Positions 41,855-49,979 of a stretch of 64,000 nucleotides of DNA are shown piece after piece (positions within the stretch are counted from its first letter, which is position 1; each line of letters begins with the position of its first letter). This stretch comes from Altererythrobacter ishigakiensis (lineage in GTDB: Bacteria > Pseudomonadota > Alphaproteobacteria > Sphingomonadales > Sphingomonadaceae): NCBI RefSeq assembly GCF_001663155.1, contig NZ_CP015963.1, positions 1,071,001 to 1,135,000 on the forward strand. The letters run 5' to 3'. The position numbers and the translations under genes were made by a program. The notes beneath the pieces were generated by a model. That model was not told the origin of the DNA and made no database searches. It saw nothing but the letters and a program-made list of their open reading frames with translations.

Positions 41855-41869
41855 GCACACCGTACGCAG
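41855..41869. repeat. Right copy of 15-bp direct repeat, candidate attR
   Basis: GCACACCGTACGCAG is identical to 4765-4779 and has CTTGAC at nearly the same upstream distance. The following bases form an imperfect inverted repeat GCAGC-GGT-GCCGC, where a T-A pair of the left copy has become C-G, consistent with a kept structure. The att role is inferred. Confidence 0.5.
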
Positions 41870-41948
41870 CGGTGCCGCCGAGAGTTTTTGTTAGATATCA
41901 TGATGTTGGACGTCATTTTCGGGGTGTGCATCTTCTAACTTGAACGTG

Positions 41949-41971
41949 ATTTGCGATTTGGATTCGCAAAT
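41949..41971. repeat. Inverted repeat upstream of the RHH-like gene
   Basis: ATTTGCGA and TCGCAAAT form perfect eight-base arms separated by seven bases. The position, 140 bases before the RHH-like gene, would suit an operator or a recombination site. Role unknown. Confidence 0.4.
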
Positions 41972-42110
41972 TAGTCGTAAGTCAGAAACATCCAGGCTGT
42001 TGAAATTGCTGCCGAACTTTTCATTTTCCTACAGGCAGGCGGTGACTTAGATTGGTCGTTGCCTTTCGCAAGGGTGAGCCAGGTTCTTTGAACACAAGGA
42101 ATTTGGACAA

Positions 42111-42440
42111 ATGAAAAGGAATCATTGTTTACAGACTTACGTTACCGCTCAAGTTGACGACTGGATAAAGGCCCAAGCGTGCGAGCGCGGGGTCAGCTCC
42201 AGCATCGTGGTTGGAGATTGCATTCACGATGCATGGCTGCGCGATATGGAGGCAGACTTCCGAACGCCTGCCACCGATCCGGTGTGTCAGAATATCTTCA
42301 TTACGGTCGCGCTGGATGCGTTGCTCACGTACCATCCCGAAACCGATCTGCGCGAGCGAGTGGTCGATGCATATCACCGCAGGCTCGTCCGCCTCGGCCT
42401 TGTCGCATCTCGTCCGATGGGAGGCGACCATGGAGAATGA
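42111..42440 (+). CDS. Putative ribbon-helix-helix DNA-binding protein
   Basis: The 109-residue protein begins LQTYVTAQVDDWIKAQACERGVSSSIVVGDCIHDAWLR, a strand followed by two helices as in CopG/Arc-type regulators of plasmids and islands. The C-terminal half is helical and ends before an AlpA gene that overlaps it by 11 bases. Such pairs control excision or transfer. The fold is inferred from pattern only; the exact family is not recognised. Confidence 0.55.
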   Translation: MKRNHCLQTYVTAQVDDWIKAQACERGVSSSIVVGDCIHDAWLRDMEADFRTPATDPVCQNIFITVALDALLTYHPETDLRERVVDAYHRRLVRLGLVASRPMGGDHGE

Positions 42441-42678
42441 GATCGAGCAACTGTCGATGCCGTTTCTTGCGGACTCAGATAATGGGTGCTCCCAGAGGCC
42501 AAAGATCAAACGGTTCCTCAGACTGCGAGAGGTCCTTCATCGGACCGGCTTGGGCAGGTCTACGGTCTATCGCTGGATGGACGAAGGCAGGTTCCCGAAG
42601 TCGGTTCGCCTAGGTGGTCGTTCGGTCGCCTGGATCGAGCACGAGATCGACGAATGGTTGATGAGCCGGAGCAAGTGA
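42430..42678 (+). CDS. alpA: AlpA-type excisionase/regulator
   Basis: This 82-residue protein has the AlpA winged-helix pattern KRFLRLREVLHRTGLGRSTVYRWMDEGRFPKSVRLGGRSVAWIEHEIDEWLMSR. AlpA proteins activate or assist P4-type integrases during excision. It is translated with the RHH-like gene and converges on the P4-type integrase 28 bases away, supporting a joint role. Start ATG 42430 fits the family length. Confidence 0.88.
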   Translation: MENEIEQLSMPFLADSDNGCSQRPKIKRFLRLREVLHRTGLGRSTVYRWMDEGRFPKSVRLGGRSVAWIEHEIDEWLMSRSK

Positions 42679-42706
42679 TGGGGCTCTGGCTCAGCCGCAA
42701 GGCGGC

Positions 42707-43867
42707 TCAGTGGAGCCTGCCATTGCCGGTACAGAAGGCGGCCCATTCGCGCATCAGGTCGCGCCGCTTATCGAGATAATTTGTGCGTCGATAAGCGGCT
42801 TCGACCTTGTTCGCGACTGAGTGAGCGAGAGCTGCCTCTGCGACCTCGCCCGGGTAGCTCGTTTGTTCTGCTGCCCAGTCGCGAAACGAAGACCGGAAGC
42901 CGTGCACGGTGAAGGGCAGCTTGGCGTAGCGAAGGATCTTCAAGAGCGTCATATCTGACATTGGGCGCAGAACATTGCGGCCAGGAAAGATCAAGTCGCT
43001 GCACTCGGCATAGAACGGGCGTGCCCGTTGCAAGACACTGATCGCGGCGTCGGTCAGCGGAACAACATGTTCCCTACCAACTTTCATGCGTTCGGCGGGA
43101 ATGGTCCAAAGCCTGTTCTTGAGATCAATCTCGGCCCACTTGGCACCACGCACTTCGCCTGAGCGTGAAGCGCAGAGTATCAGGAATTCGAGAGCGATAC
43201 GGGCGACGCTGGTCCGCTTGTGAAGGTGCGCGAAGAACGTTGGAATGTCCTCGTATGCCATTGCAGCGAAGTGGCTGTCCTGTTTCGGTTGGCGCGGAAG
43301 CGCGCGACCGAGCGACCGCATAGGCGCCTCGGTTTCGCGCATTCCGTTTGCATAAGCCCAGTCGAGAATGACCCCGATGCGTTGCTTTACGCGGCGAGCT
43401 GTCTCCGGCTTTTCCACCCAGATGGAAAGTAGGCAATCACGGATCAACGGGCCTTCGATATCATTAACCAGGCGATCTCCGAGCGTTGGGAAGGCATACT
43501 TTTCCAGCGTCGTGATCCATTGATCGCGATGCTTGCCGTTCTTCCAGCTCGCCTTCTGTTCACGGTGTACGGCACGCGCAGCATCGGCGAATTTCGGCAC
43601 CACAACCTCTTGCTTCTTGCGCTCAGCTATCGGATCGATGCCGCGTTGGATGTCGCGGCGCATTTCGAAGGCGTTCTCTCGCGCTTCCTTCAGAGACACG
43701 AGCGAAAGTGACCCAAGTCCGATATCGCGACGCTTGCCTTTGATCGTGCTGCGGAGCACCCAGTAACCCTTGTTTGGACCTGTTACGACAAGCGCCAAGC
43801 CGTCGCCGTCTCCGTAACGTCCTGGTTCTTTGAGGTTTCGAATCTGCAGTGCGGTGAGCTTTCCCAT
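42707..43867 (-). CDS. intS: P4-type tyrosine integrase beside tRNA-Ser
   Basis: The 386-residue integrase starts MGKLTALQIRNLKEPGRYGDGDGLALVV, the arm-binding (DUF4102) domain of P4-type integrases. A core-binding domain and catalytic domain follow: Arg in ILCASRSGEVRGAKW, VHGFRSSFRDWAAE and LAHSVANKVEAAYRRTNYL with the Tyr nucleophile. AAGGA five bases before 43867 supports that start. It reads away from the tRNA-Ser gene, whose 3' end is about 165 bases upstream, the classical arrangement of an island inserted at a tRNA. A second copy of the tRNA 3' end was not found in the window. Confidence 0.92.
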   Translation of the reverse strand: MGKLTALQIRNLKEPGRYGDGDGLALVVTGPNKGYWVLRSTIKGKRRDIGLGSLSLVSLKEARENAFEMRRDIQRGIDPIAERKKQEVVVPKFADAARAVHREQKASWKNGKHRDQWITTLEKYAFPTLGDRLVNDIEGPLIRDCLLSIWVEKPETARRVKQRIGVILDWAYANGMRETEAPMRSLGRALPRQPKQDSHFAAMAYEDIPTFFAHLHKRTSVARIALEFLILCASRSGEVRGAKWAEIDLKNRLWTIPAERMKVGREHVVPLTDAAISVLQRARPFYAECSDLIFPGRNVLRPMSDMTLLKILRYAKLPFTVHGFRSSFRDWAAEQTSYPGEVAEAALAHSVANKVEAAYRRTNYLDKRRDLMREWAAFCTGNGRLH

Positions 43868-44032
43868 ATCCATCCTTTCCATTCCGCTCCCACATCTGCT
43901 CCCACAATTCTTCGTAGAAATAGCGGGACGATGCAGAACATAATAAGAACATGAGATTCCAAGGCAAGGCCGAAAAACCGCAGAATTCTGCGGCTTTCAG
44001 GGACTTATTGGGATCTCAAGGGATGGTATAGG

Positions 44033-44123
44033 TGGCGGAGACGGAGGGATTCGAACCCTCGATACCCGTAGTAGGTATGGTTCCTTAGCAGGGAACTGGT
44101 TTCAGCCACTCACCCACGTCTCC
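44033..44123 (-). tRNA. tRNA-Ser (anticodon GCU)
   Basis: On the reverse strand GGAGACG at the 5' end pairs with CGTCTCC at the 3' end, followed by discriminator G and an encoded CCA. The T-arm GGGTTCGAATCCC is intact, a long variable arm marks a class II tRNA, and the anticodon at 44087-44089 reads GCU, decoding AGC/AGU serine codons. Its 3' end faces the P4-type integrase and is the likely insertion site of that element. Confidence 0.96.
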
Positions 44124-44358
44124 GCAGTCTCATGCCAGGCTGTCTAACGGCATGCGAAGGGCGCGCTATAAAGGTGCAATTTGGCTGCTTCAACCCACTG
44201 CGTGAAAAAAGCGCAATATCGCGGCGTGTCCCTGCAAAGACTCGTTTCGCCGCATTTTCGATTCGGTTCACCGCCGCGCAATTGTGATGTCGCCAACATG
44301 GGATTCTGATGAAATCGCAAGGGGCCGTGTTTGAAGACTGTGCGGCTGGAGAAGGACT

Positions 44359-45183
44359 ATGAGACCGACATTGTTTCAACATTGCAAATTGGCTGGCGCG
44401 GCACTGTTTGCTGGCTTCGTCGTGGTCGGGAGCCCGATCGCAGCCCAAGAGCTTGAAGCGATCGATCCGGACGCTGTCTACGAAGAGAGCACAGACATCG
44501 GTGCAATCGACGGCGATCTTGAGGCTAGCGGCGCCCAGCAAGTCGCAACCGAACCAGTCTCCAATGAAACCGGGAATGATCTGGTCGCCTTTGGATCAGC
44601 CCAGGATGCCAAAGAGGAAGCCGAAACCGAGCTCCCTCAATCAGCAAACGATGCCACGGCAGCGGCCGAAGAAGCAGAACCCACCTTTGCAGGCAGCGAA
44701 ACGACGTATGGTGAAGACGATCTGATCGGCGCGGCTGAAGGCGTCTTCGGCAAAGGCGCGGAAGGACTTGCCGGCATGATCGAGGATCTGTTGCGCAAAC
44801 AGGGCGAGCCCAATGGCTACATCGTGGGCCGTGAAGGCGGCGGTGCGCTTGTGGTGGGAGTCCGCTATGGATCAGGCACGCTGCATCATAAGGTTGAAGG
44901 TAACAGGCCAGTTTATTGGACCGGCCCGTCGATTGGATTCGATGCCGGTGCGAACGCAGGCAATACTTTCGTACTGGTCTATAATCTCTACGATACTGAA
45001 GACCTGTATGAACGCTTCCCCGCGGGCGAGGGGCAGGCATATTTCGTAGGCGGATTGCATGCGAGCTATATGCGCAAAGATGACATTGTGCTGATACCGA
45101 TCCGCGTAGGAGCGGGCCTGCGTCTTGGCGTGAACGCAGGTTATATGAAGTTTTCTAAGAAGCAGCGCTGGCTGCCATTCTAG
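44359..45183 (+). CDS. EipA-like (DUF1134) envelope protein
   Basis: A signal peptide (SPIAAQ-EL) precedes an acidic, low-complexity linker of about 80 residues and a conserved domain: AEGVFGKGAEGLAGMIEDLLRKQGEPNGYIVGREGGGALVVGVRYGSGTLHHK, PVYWTGPSIGFDAGANAGNTFVLVYNL and LRLGVNAGYMKFSKKQRWLPF. This is the DUF1134 family, in which Brucella EipA supports envelope integrity in the periplasm. The family is widespread in alphaproteobacteria. The first core gene to the right of tRNA-Ser. Confidence 0.87.
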   Translation: MRPTLFQHCKLAGAALFAGFVVVGSPIAAQELEAIDPDAVYEESTDIGAIDGDLEASGAQQVATEPVSNETGNDLVAFGSAQDAKEEAETELPQSANDATAAAEEAEPTFAGSETTYGEDDLIGAAEGVFGKGAEGLAGMIEDLLRKQGEPNGYIVGREGGGALVVGVRYGSGTLHHKVEGNRPVYWTGPSIGFDAGANAGNTFVLVYNLYDTEDLYERFPAGEGQAYFVGGLHASYMRKDDIVLIPIRVGAGLRLGVNAGYMKFSKKQRWLPF

Positions 45184-45283
45184 ATCTCAGCTCAAAAGAG
45201 CGGGTCGCAAATATGTATGCGTGAGGGTCGCAATTGGGATTTCCCTGTTGCGGCCTTTCGCGTCTCGTTGCATGGGGCTTTTC

Positions 45284-46459
45284 ATGCTTGAGAACCTTTC
45301 CCCGCAAGCGCCTGATGCGCTGCTAGCCCTGATCAAAATGCACGCTGCCGATGAGCGGCCTGACAAGATTGACCTGGGTGTGGGCGTTTATCGCACGGGA
45401 CAAGGCGACACGCCGGTCTTCGCAGCGATCAAGCAGGCTGAGCGCAAACTGGTCGAAACGCAAGACAGCAAGTCTTACCTTGGCCCTGAGGGCGACATGG
45501 GCTTCGTGAATGGCCTGATGCCTTACATTTTCGGCGGCGACGCAACCATGGGTGGGCGTATCACAGGGATGCAAACGCCCGGCGGCACCGGCGCAGTCCG
45601 TCTGGCTGCGGCACTGGCGCAAAAGGCGGGTGTTGAGACACTGCATATCGGTAAGCCGAGCTGGCCCAACCACGCGCAGATTTTCAACGATATCGCGCTG
45701 GATGCAGAGTGGTTCGATCATGCCCGAGATGACGGTTCCGCGAATCTTGAATCGGTTCTTGAAACCATTCGCAATGCGGGCCCCACAGGCGCGGTGCTTT
45801 TGCATGGCTCATGCCACAACCCGACCGGGATCGATTATTCCAATGAGGAATGGGACGCGATTGCTGAGGCATTCGCAGAAAGCGGCACCTTCCCGATTAT
45901 CGACCTGGCCTATCAGGGCCTGGGGCACGGGATGGAAGAAGATGCCTATGGATTGCGACAGGTGCTCGCTGCAGTGCCCGAAGCCTTCATCGCATATAGC
46001 TGTGACAAGAATTTTGGCGTCTATCGGGACCGCGTGGGGGCATTCTACGCGATGACCAGAGATGCGGATTCGCTGGATACAGTGTTCTCGAATGCCAATG
46101 CCTTGGCGCGCGCAGCATGGTCCATGCCGCCTGACCATGGCGGAGCGACAATCCGTCTGATCCTGCGCGATCCCGATATGACCGCGCTATGGCTGGATGA
46201 GTTGACGCAGATGAGGGAGCGTATGCGTCAGGTGCGCGCGACCCTTGGCGATGCAGGCATGGCGGGGGGCGTTGATCTGTCACCGTTGGCCAATCAGAAC
46301 GGTTTGTTCTCAATGTTGCCGGTAACGCCCGAGCAGGTGAAGCAGCTACGCGAAGAACATGCCATCTACATGGCAGGTTCTGGCCGTGTGAATATCGCCG
46401 GTCTACACATGGGCAATATTGAGAAGTTTGTGAGCGCTGTTGCTGCGGTGACGGGCTGA
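45284..46459 (+). CDS. Aromatic/aspartate aminotransferase
   Basis: The 391-residue class I aminotransferase has LGVGVYRTGQGDTPVF near the start, GMQTPGGTGAVRLAAAL, HGSCHNPTG, and the PLP-Lys in YSCDKNFGVYRDRVGAF. The family usually reads SKNF; here Asp precedes the Lys. It transfers amino groups between aspartate or aromatic amino acids and 2-oxo acids. ATG 45284 matches the family start (MLENLSPQAPDALLAL); the frame is open upstream to 45221. Confidence 0.92.
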   Translation: MLENLSPQAPDALLALIKMHAADERPDKIDLGVGVYRTGQGDTPVFAAIKQAERKLVETQDSKSYLGPEGDMGFVNGLMPYIFGGDATMGGRITGMQTPGGTGAVRLAAALAQKAGVETLHIGKPSWPNHAQIFNDIALDAEWFDHARDDGSANLESVLETIRNAGPTGAVLLHGSCHNPTGIDYSNEEWDAIAEAFAESGTFPIIDLAYQGLGHGMEEDAYGLRQVLAAVPEAFIAYSCDKNFGVYRDRVGAFYAMTRDADSLDTVFSNANALARAAWSMPPDHGGATIRLILRDPDMTALWLDELTQMRERMRQVRATLGDAGMAGGVDLSPLANQNGLFSMLPVTPEQVKQLREEHAIYMAGSGRVNIAGLHMGNIEKFVSAVAAVTG

Positions 46460-46580
46460 TTAGCCGATCTCTTTGCGATTCAGCCCCTAAGCTGGTATTA
46501 CTCTTCGCAGGGCCGCTGTCATGACTGACAGGCCACGAATCTCATCTTGGCCTTTGGTCAATTGATGGGAGAGTAAATTC

Positions 46581-47054
46581 ATGAAGAAGTTAGCTTTTGC
46601 AGCGCTTGGCGCTGCATCAATGGTGGTTGCAACTCCGGCAATCTCTCAAAGTTTCACTTATGATGTGACTTGGGAGCCGGTTGTGCCCTACGGCGGGCTG
46701 AGCAGCCCAGACGGACCGCAATACAGAGGCGGGTCTGTAAACGGGACTTACGAGACAACTTTTGATGACGGCTCGATGGTCAACGGCACTGTCCGATGTG
46801 TTGGTACACGTCAGCCGCATGGTGGGATCTTTGCCATTCATCTCGCTTGTACTGCAGAGGATGAGCAAGGGACCTATTCGTTGGCTTATGGCTGCAACTG
46901 GTTAGGTGAACCGGGACCTGACACCGCACTTGGCTGTGTAGGAGCGATGGAGGCCAAGGATGGCGAAGCTGCAGGCACGCGCGGTGGTCTGACTATGCAT
47001 TGGTATAGTGACGACAAGTCAGAGGGTACTGGTCAATGGTACACCGCTGAGTAG
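46581..47054 (+). CDS. Secreted protein of unknown function
   Basis: A clean signal peptide (MKKLAFAALGAASMVVATPAISQ) is followed by about 135 residues rich in Gly, Thr and Trp with four cysteines, likely beta-sheet. Nothing in it matches a family I know. A GGGAGAG ribosome site precedes the ATG. It is convergent with ribE, and a strong hairpin lies between them. Confidence 0.65.
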   Translation: MKKLAFAALGAASMVVATPAISQSFTYDVTWEPVVPYGGLSSPDGPQYRGGSVNGTYETTFDDGSMVNGTVRCVGTRQPHGGIFAIHLACTAEDEQGTYSLAYGCNWLGEPGPDTALGCVGAMEAKDGEAAGTRGGLTMHWYSDDKSEGTGQWYTAE

Positions 47055-47088
47055 CGAAAAATAGCAGGCTGAAATGGTAAATTTTGGT

Positions 47089-47116
47089 CGGCCGCGGGAT
47101 GCAGATCTCGCGGCCG
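47089..47116. terminator. Bidirectional terminator-like hairpin between the secreted protein and ribE
   Basis: CGGCCGCG and CGCGGCCG pair perfectly, extended inward by GGAT/ATCT (one G-T pair) around the loop GCAG: a 12-base stem. TTTT lies on one side. It separates two convergent genes. Confidence 0.7.
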
Positions 47117-47130
47117 GTTCTAATATGGGC

Positions 47131-47751
47131 TCAAGAGCTTGCCAGCGCCTGCATCCGCTTCAGGTACCGTGCAAGGACGTCGATCTCGAGATTGACCTGA
47201 TCGCCGGCGCGCAACGCACCAAGCGTTGTCACTTCGCCAGTATGCGGAATGATGTTTAGCATGAACGTACAGCTACCATCGTCTTCGTCGCGCACATCGT
47301 TGACTGTAAGCGACACGCCTTGAACAGTGATCGATCCCTTCGGCGCGATGAAGGGCGCAAGGCTCGCCGGTGCGCGGACATCGACGCGCCAGCTGTCCCC
47401 CTCTTCTTCTGCGTGGACGATCTCGCCCACTGCATCGACATGCCCGGTAACGATATGTCCGCCCAGTTCGTCTCCCATTCGCAACGAAGGCTCGATATTG
47501 AGCTTGGCGCCTTGGGCCCACATGGCCGGGACCGTCCGGCTGGTGGTTTCGCCAGAGACATCGACATCGAACCACGCCTCGCCCTTAGCTCCTCCGCGAT
47601 CGATGACTGTCAAGCACACCCCTGAACAGGCGATCGACGCACCGATATCGATCCGGGCGGGATCGAGAGGGGCGGCGATGCGCAGCCGCAGGTCGCCGCG
47701 CTGTTCTGCCATTTCGATGGTGCCGATGGCCGTGACGATGCCAGTGAACAT
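47131..47751 (-). CDS. ribE: Riboflavin synthase, alpha chain
   Basis: The 206-residue protein has two lumazine-binding repeats: MFTGIVTAIGTIEMAEQRG with IACSGVCLTVIDRG in the first, and HIVTGHVDAVGEI with KGSITVQGVSLTVNDV in the second. It joins two 6,7-dimethyl-8-ribityllumazine molecules to give riboflavin. ATG 47751 starts directly at MFTGIV. It follows ribD by 16 bases in one leftward operon. Confidence 0.95.
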   Translation of the reverse strand: MFTGIVTAIGTIEMAEQRGDLRLRIAAPLDPARIDIGASIACSGVCLTVIDRGGAKGEAWFDVDVSGETTSRTVPAMWAQGAKLNIEPSLRMGDELGGHIVTGHVDAVGEIVHAEEEGDSWRVDVRAPASLAPFIAPKGSITVQGVSLTVNDVRDEDDGSCTFMLNIIPHTGEVTTLGALRAGDQVNLEIDVLARYLKRMQALASS

Positions 47752-47767
47752 GGTGTGATTTATCTCC

Positions 47768-48730
47768 TTACGCGCGGCTGTAAGCAGTGAATGTGTCGCT
47801 GCCAAGCTGGCGTTTCTCGGTAACCCGCCATTCGGATGCTTCGGCGAGGGGGATGGTCTGGAGCGCCGCTGGCGCTTTCAGGCCCGCACCAATCGTGATC
47901 GGCGCAGTGTAGATATGCAGCGCGTCAACAAGTCCGGCGTCCAGAAACGCTTGTGCTGTGCCGGCTCCGCCCTCGACATAGAGATACTGGACATCAGCCA
48001 ATTCATGGATCGCTTGCGGAGAGGTGAGGGCGGCTACTTCGATCGGCGCGGTGTTGTTTGTGAGTACATATCGCTGCGGGCTGCGGGTCTCGATTCCGGG
48101 CAGGCGGACATCGAGGCTCGGCCTGTCAGCATCCCAAGTGCCTCGGCCCACCAGAATTGCATCCTGCCGGGCACGTTGAGCATGTACGTGAGCGCGGGCA
48201 TGCTCCCCAGTGATCCATTGGTCTCGCCCGGGTTCGCGCGCAATAAAGCCATCTTCGGACATGGCCAGCTTCAGTGTAACGAATGGCCGCGCATGGGATT
48301 CGCGTGTAAGAAATCCGGCGAGACTTTGCTTGGCGTCCGTGTGGTCGAGTACTTCAACATCGATTCCCGCCTTACGAAGTCTGGCGATGCCCTTGCCCGA
48401 TGTGCGCGGATCGGGGTCACCGACGCCGATGACAACGCGCGCGGGTTTGGCATCTGTCAGCAAGTCAGAGCAGGAAGGTCCACGCGCGGACTCATGCGCA
48501 CACGGCTCAAGTGTTACATATATGGTTGTGCCTGTTGCACCGCCTACGGGCAATCGCGCCAGAGCCACTGCCTCTGCATGTGGGCGTCCGCCTGCTTGTG
48601 TCCAGCCGCGCGCCTGCACAATCTGATCTTTCACAACGATACATGCGACGGCGGGGTTGGGGCGACTTAAAGGGCGCGCACGCGCGGCCAAACGTGCGCA
48701 AGCGGCTATCCATTCGCTATCTGAGCGCAA
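47768..48730 (-). CDS. ribD: Bifunctional riboflavin deaminase/reductase
   Basis: The 320-residue protein has an N-terminal deaminase with zinc ligands in GGRPHAEAVAL and LEPCAHESARGPSC, and a C-terminal reductase (FVTLKLAMSEDGFIA, DAILVGRGTWDADRPSLDVR, LYVEGGAGTAQAFLDAGLVD). It carries out two successive riboflavin steps. It lies just upstream of ribE. Length is slightly below the usual 360, mainly through a short linker. Confidence 0.94.
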   Translation of the reverse strand: MRSDSEWIAACARLAARARPLSRPNPAVACIVVKDQIVQARGWTQAGGRPHAEAVALARLPVGGATGTTIYVTLEPCAHESARGPSCSDLLTDAKPARVVIGVGDPDPRTSGKGIARLRKAGIDVEVLDHTDAKQSLAGFLTRESHARPFVTLKLAMSEDGFIAREPGRDQWITGEHARAHVHAQRARQDAILVGRGTWDADRPSLDVRLPGIETRSPQRYVLTNNTAPIEVAALTSPQAIHELADVQYLYVEGGAGTAQAFLDAGLVDALHIYTAPITIGAGLKAPAALQTIPLAEASEWRVTEKRQLGSDTFTAYSRA

Positions 48731-48733
48731 TTG

Positions 48734-49210
48734 CTACTGATCTCCGCCGCGAACGGCAGCGTCAGCTGCGCCTGGTACAACGCGGGTTTCAAGTACTTCG
48801 CGGCGCAAGGCTTCGCGTGCCGCTTCCTCGCGCGCCCGGTCAATTGCTGCCCGCTCCTCCATTGCTTCAACATCCATACCGCTGGCTGCACCCAACGCGC
48901 GATACATCTCACGCTTTCGCTCTTCGAGTTCTTCGATTTGCGCCCGCCGCTCGTCCTGAATGCGCTGATTCTCTATATTCGAGGCCAGGATTTCCTCATC
49001 AGTGCGATCTTCGTCGAGTGTGGTTATGTAAGTGACCGAAGGTCGCTCCAAAGGCTTGATCATACTCTCGCTGCCCGCCCAAAGCAGGATCAGTGCCACC
49101 GGGATGCACGAGGCGGCCACAATAAGCCCGCGATACTCCTGAGGTTGTTTGATATACTCCCAAAGGTCAGCTGCGCCGGGGCCAGGATTAAAGCGTCTGA
49201 GGATGCTCAT
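48734..49210 (-). CDS. Membrane-anchored coiled-coil protein of unknown function
   Basis: The 158-residue protein has one membrane helix (about residues 28-46, GLIVAASCIPVALILLWAG) and then a long charged helical region rich in Glu and Arg (EILASNIENQRIQDERRAQIEELEERKREMYRALG). This would form a periplasmic or cytoplasmic coiled coil. I do not recognise the family. The stop is three bases before ribD, so it may be part of the rib operon. The small size and single helix fit an assembly factor, but this is a guess. Confidence 0.65.
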   Translation of the reverse strand: MSILRRFNPGPGAADLWEYIKQPQEYRGLIVAASCIPVALILLWAGSESMIKPLERPSVTYITTLDEDRTDEEILASNIENQRIQDERRAQIEELEERKREMYRALGAASGMDVEAMEERAAIDRAREEAAREALRREVLETRVVPGAADAAVRGGDQ

Positions 49211-49256
49211 AAACGATTACATAGGGTGTTCGGCGGAACGATACCAGTGGCCGCTT

Positions 49257-49979
49257 TCAGCCAAAGCTTGCATAGAGCTTGCGCCCGTGCGCTTTGAGCC
49301 AGGCATCCGCCTTCGCAATATCGCCTTCATATATGTCATTAAGCAGCGCATGAAAGGCGGGGCTATGGTCGAAATGGACTAGATGCGCCACTTCGTGTGC
49401 GACCACCGACCGGCGCACAAAGTCAGGTGCTTGTACCAGCCGCCAGTTCAACCGGATTCGTTTCTTGTCCGAACAGCTGCCCCATCGTCGCTGCGCCCGT
49501 GAAAGCGCGACTGGCACCGGGTCTAGCGATGCAGCCGCACAATATTCATGCGTGTCCAATTCGAAGAGTGAAAGCGCCTCGCGCTCCATCCACCGCGCAA
49601 GCCTGCGCTCCAATGCGTCCAGAGGGCCACCAAGCACTACTTGGTCTTGTTCACGACGAGGCCGGCGAGAGGCACCTTCGCTCCATGCAATGCGAAGTTC
49701 TCTGCCACGATAGCGGATCGTGCTGCCCGGTTCGGGCGTTCTGCGTTCGGGGATCTTTGCCGATTGCGCCGCGAGCCAATCGCGCCGAGCGTGAGCGAAT
49801 GCAATCGCGTCGCGGCTGCGCGCCCAGTGCGGGAGCGTGATATTCACTGATTTGCCGTCAGCCGCGAGCCGAAGGGTCAGACGCCTTGCGCGATTATGGC
49901 GTTTCAAAACTATCGGGACGGTCCGACCGTTTAACTCGATCTCGGGTTCGATCATCTCATTTCGCAGCCAGTCGATCAT
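49257..49979 (-). CDS. YgjP-like zinc metallopeptidase (M48/DUF45)
   Basis: The 240-residue protein ends with the zinc motif VVAHEVAHLVHFDHSPAFHALL (HEVAH with a third His downstream) and has RRWGSCSDKKRIRLNWRL before it, the hallmark of the YgjP/WLM group. It is a predicted cytoplasmic peptidase of unknown substrate. ATG 49979 overlaps the stop of the YcgN-like gene, so both form an operon. Confidence 0.87.
   Translation of the reverse strand: MIDWLRNEMIEPEIELNGRTVPIVLKRHNRARRLTLRLAADGKSVNITLPHWARSRDAIAFAHARRDWLAAQSAKIPERRTPEPGSTIRYRGRELRIAWSEGASRRPRREQDQVVLGGPLDALERRLARWMEREALSLFELDTHEYCAAASLDPVPVALSRAQRRWGSCSDKKRIRLNWRLVQAPDFVRRSVVAHEVAHLVHFDHSPAFHALLNDIYEGDIAKADAWLKAHGRKLYASFG

Larger units (their letters stand above)
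41486..42110. other. Non-coding, AT-rich stretch with the right candidate att site
   Basis: About 625 bases without a convincing gene. An open frame at 41487-41894 has no ribosome site and no recognisable protein and is probably chance. The stretch contains the 15-bp repeat at 41855-41869 and an inverted repeat at 41949-41971. It probably spans the junction between two inserted elements. Confidence 0.55.

Noticed and set aside
41487..41894. 135-codon frame in the gene-free stretch
   Set aside because: No ribosome site, no family and unusual composition. It overlaps the candidate att repeat.
44033..44061. Second copy of the tRNA-Ser 3' end as the left end of the tRNA element
   Set aside because: I looked in all gene-poor stretches (4.5-4.9, 7.3-7.4, 10.2-10.5, 36.4-36.6, 39.7-40.0, 41.0-42.1 kb) and found no copy.
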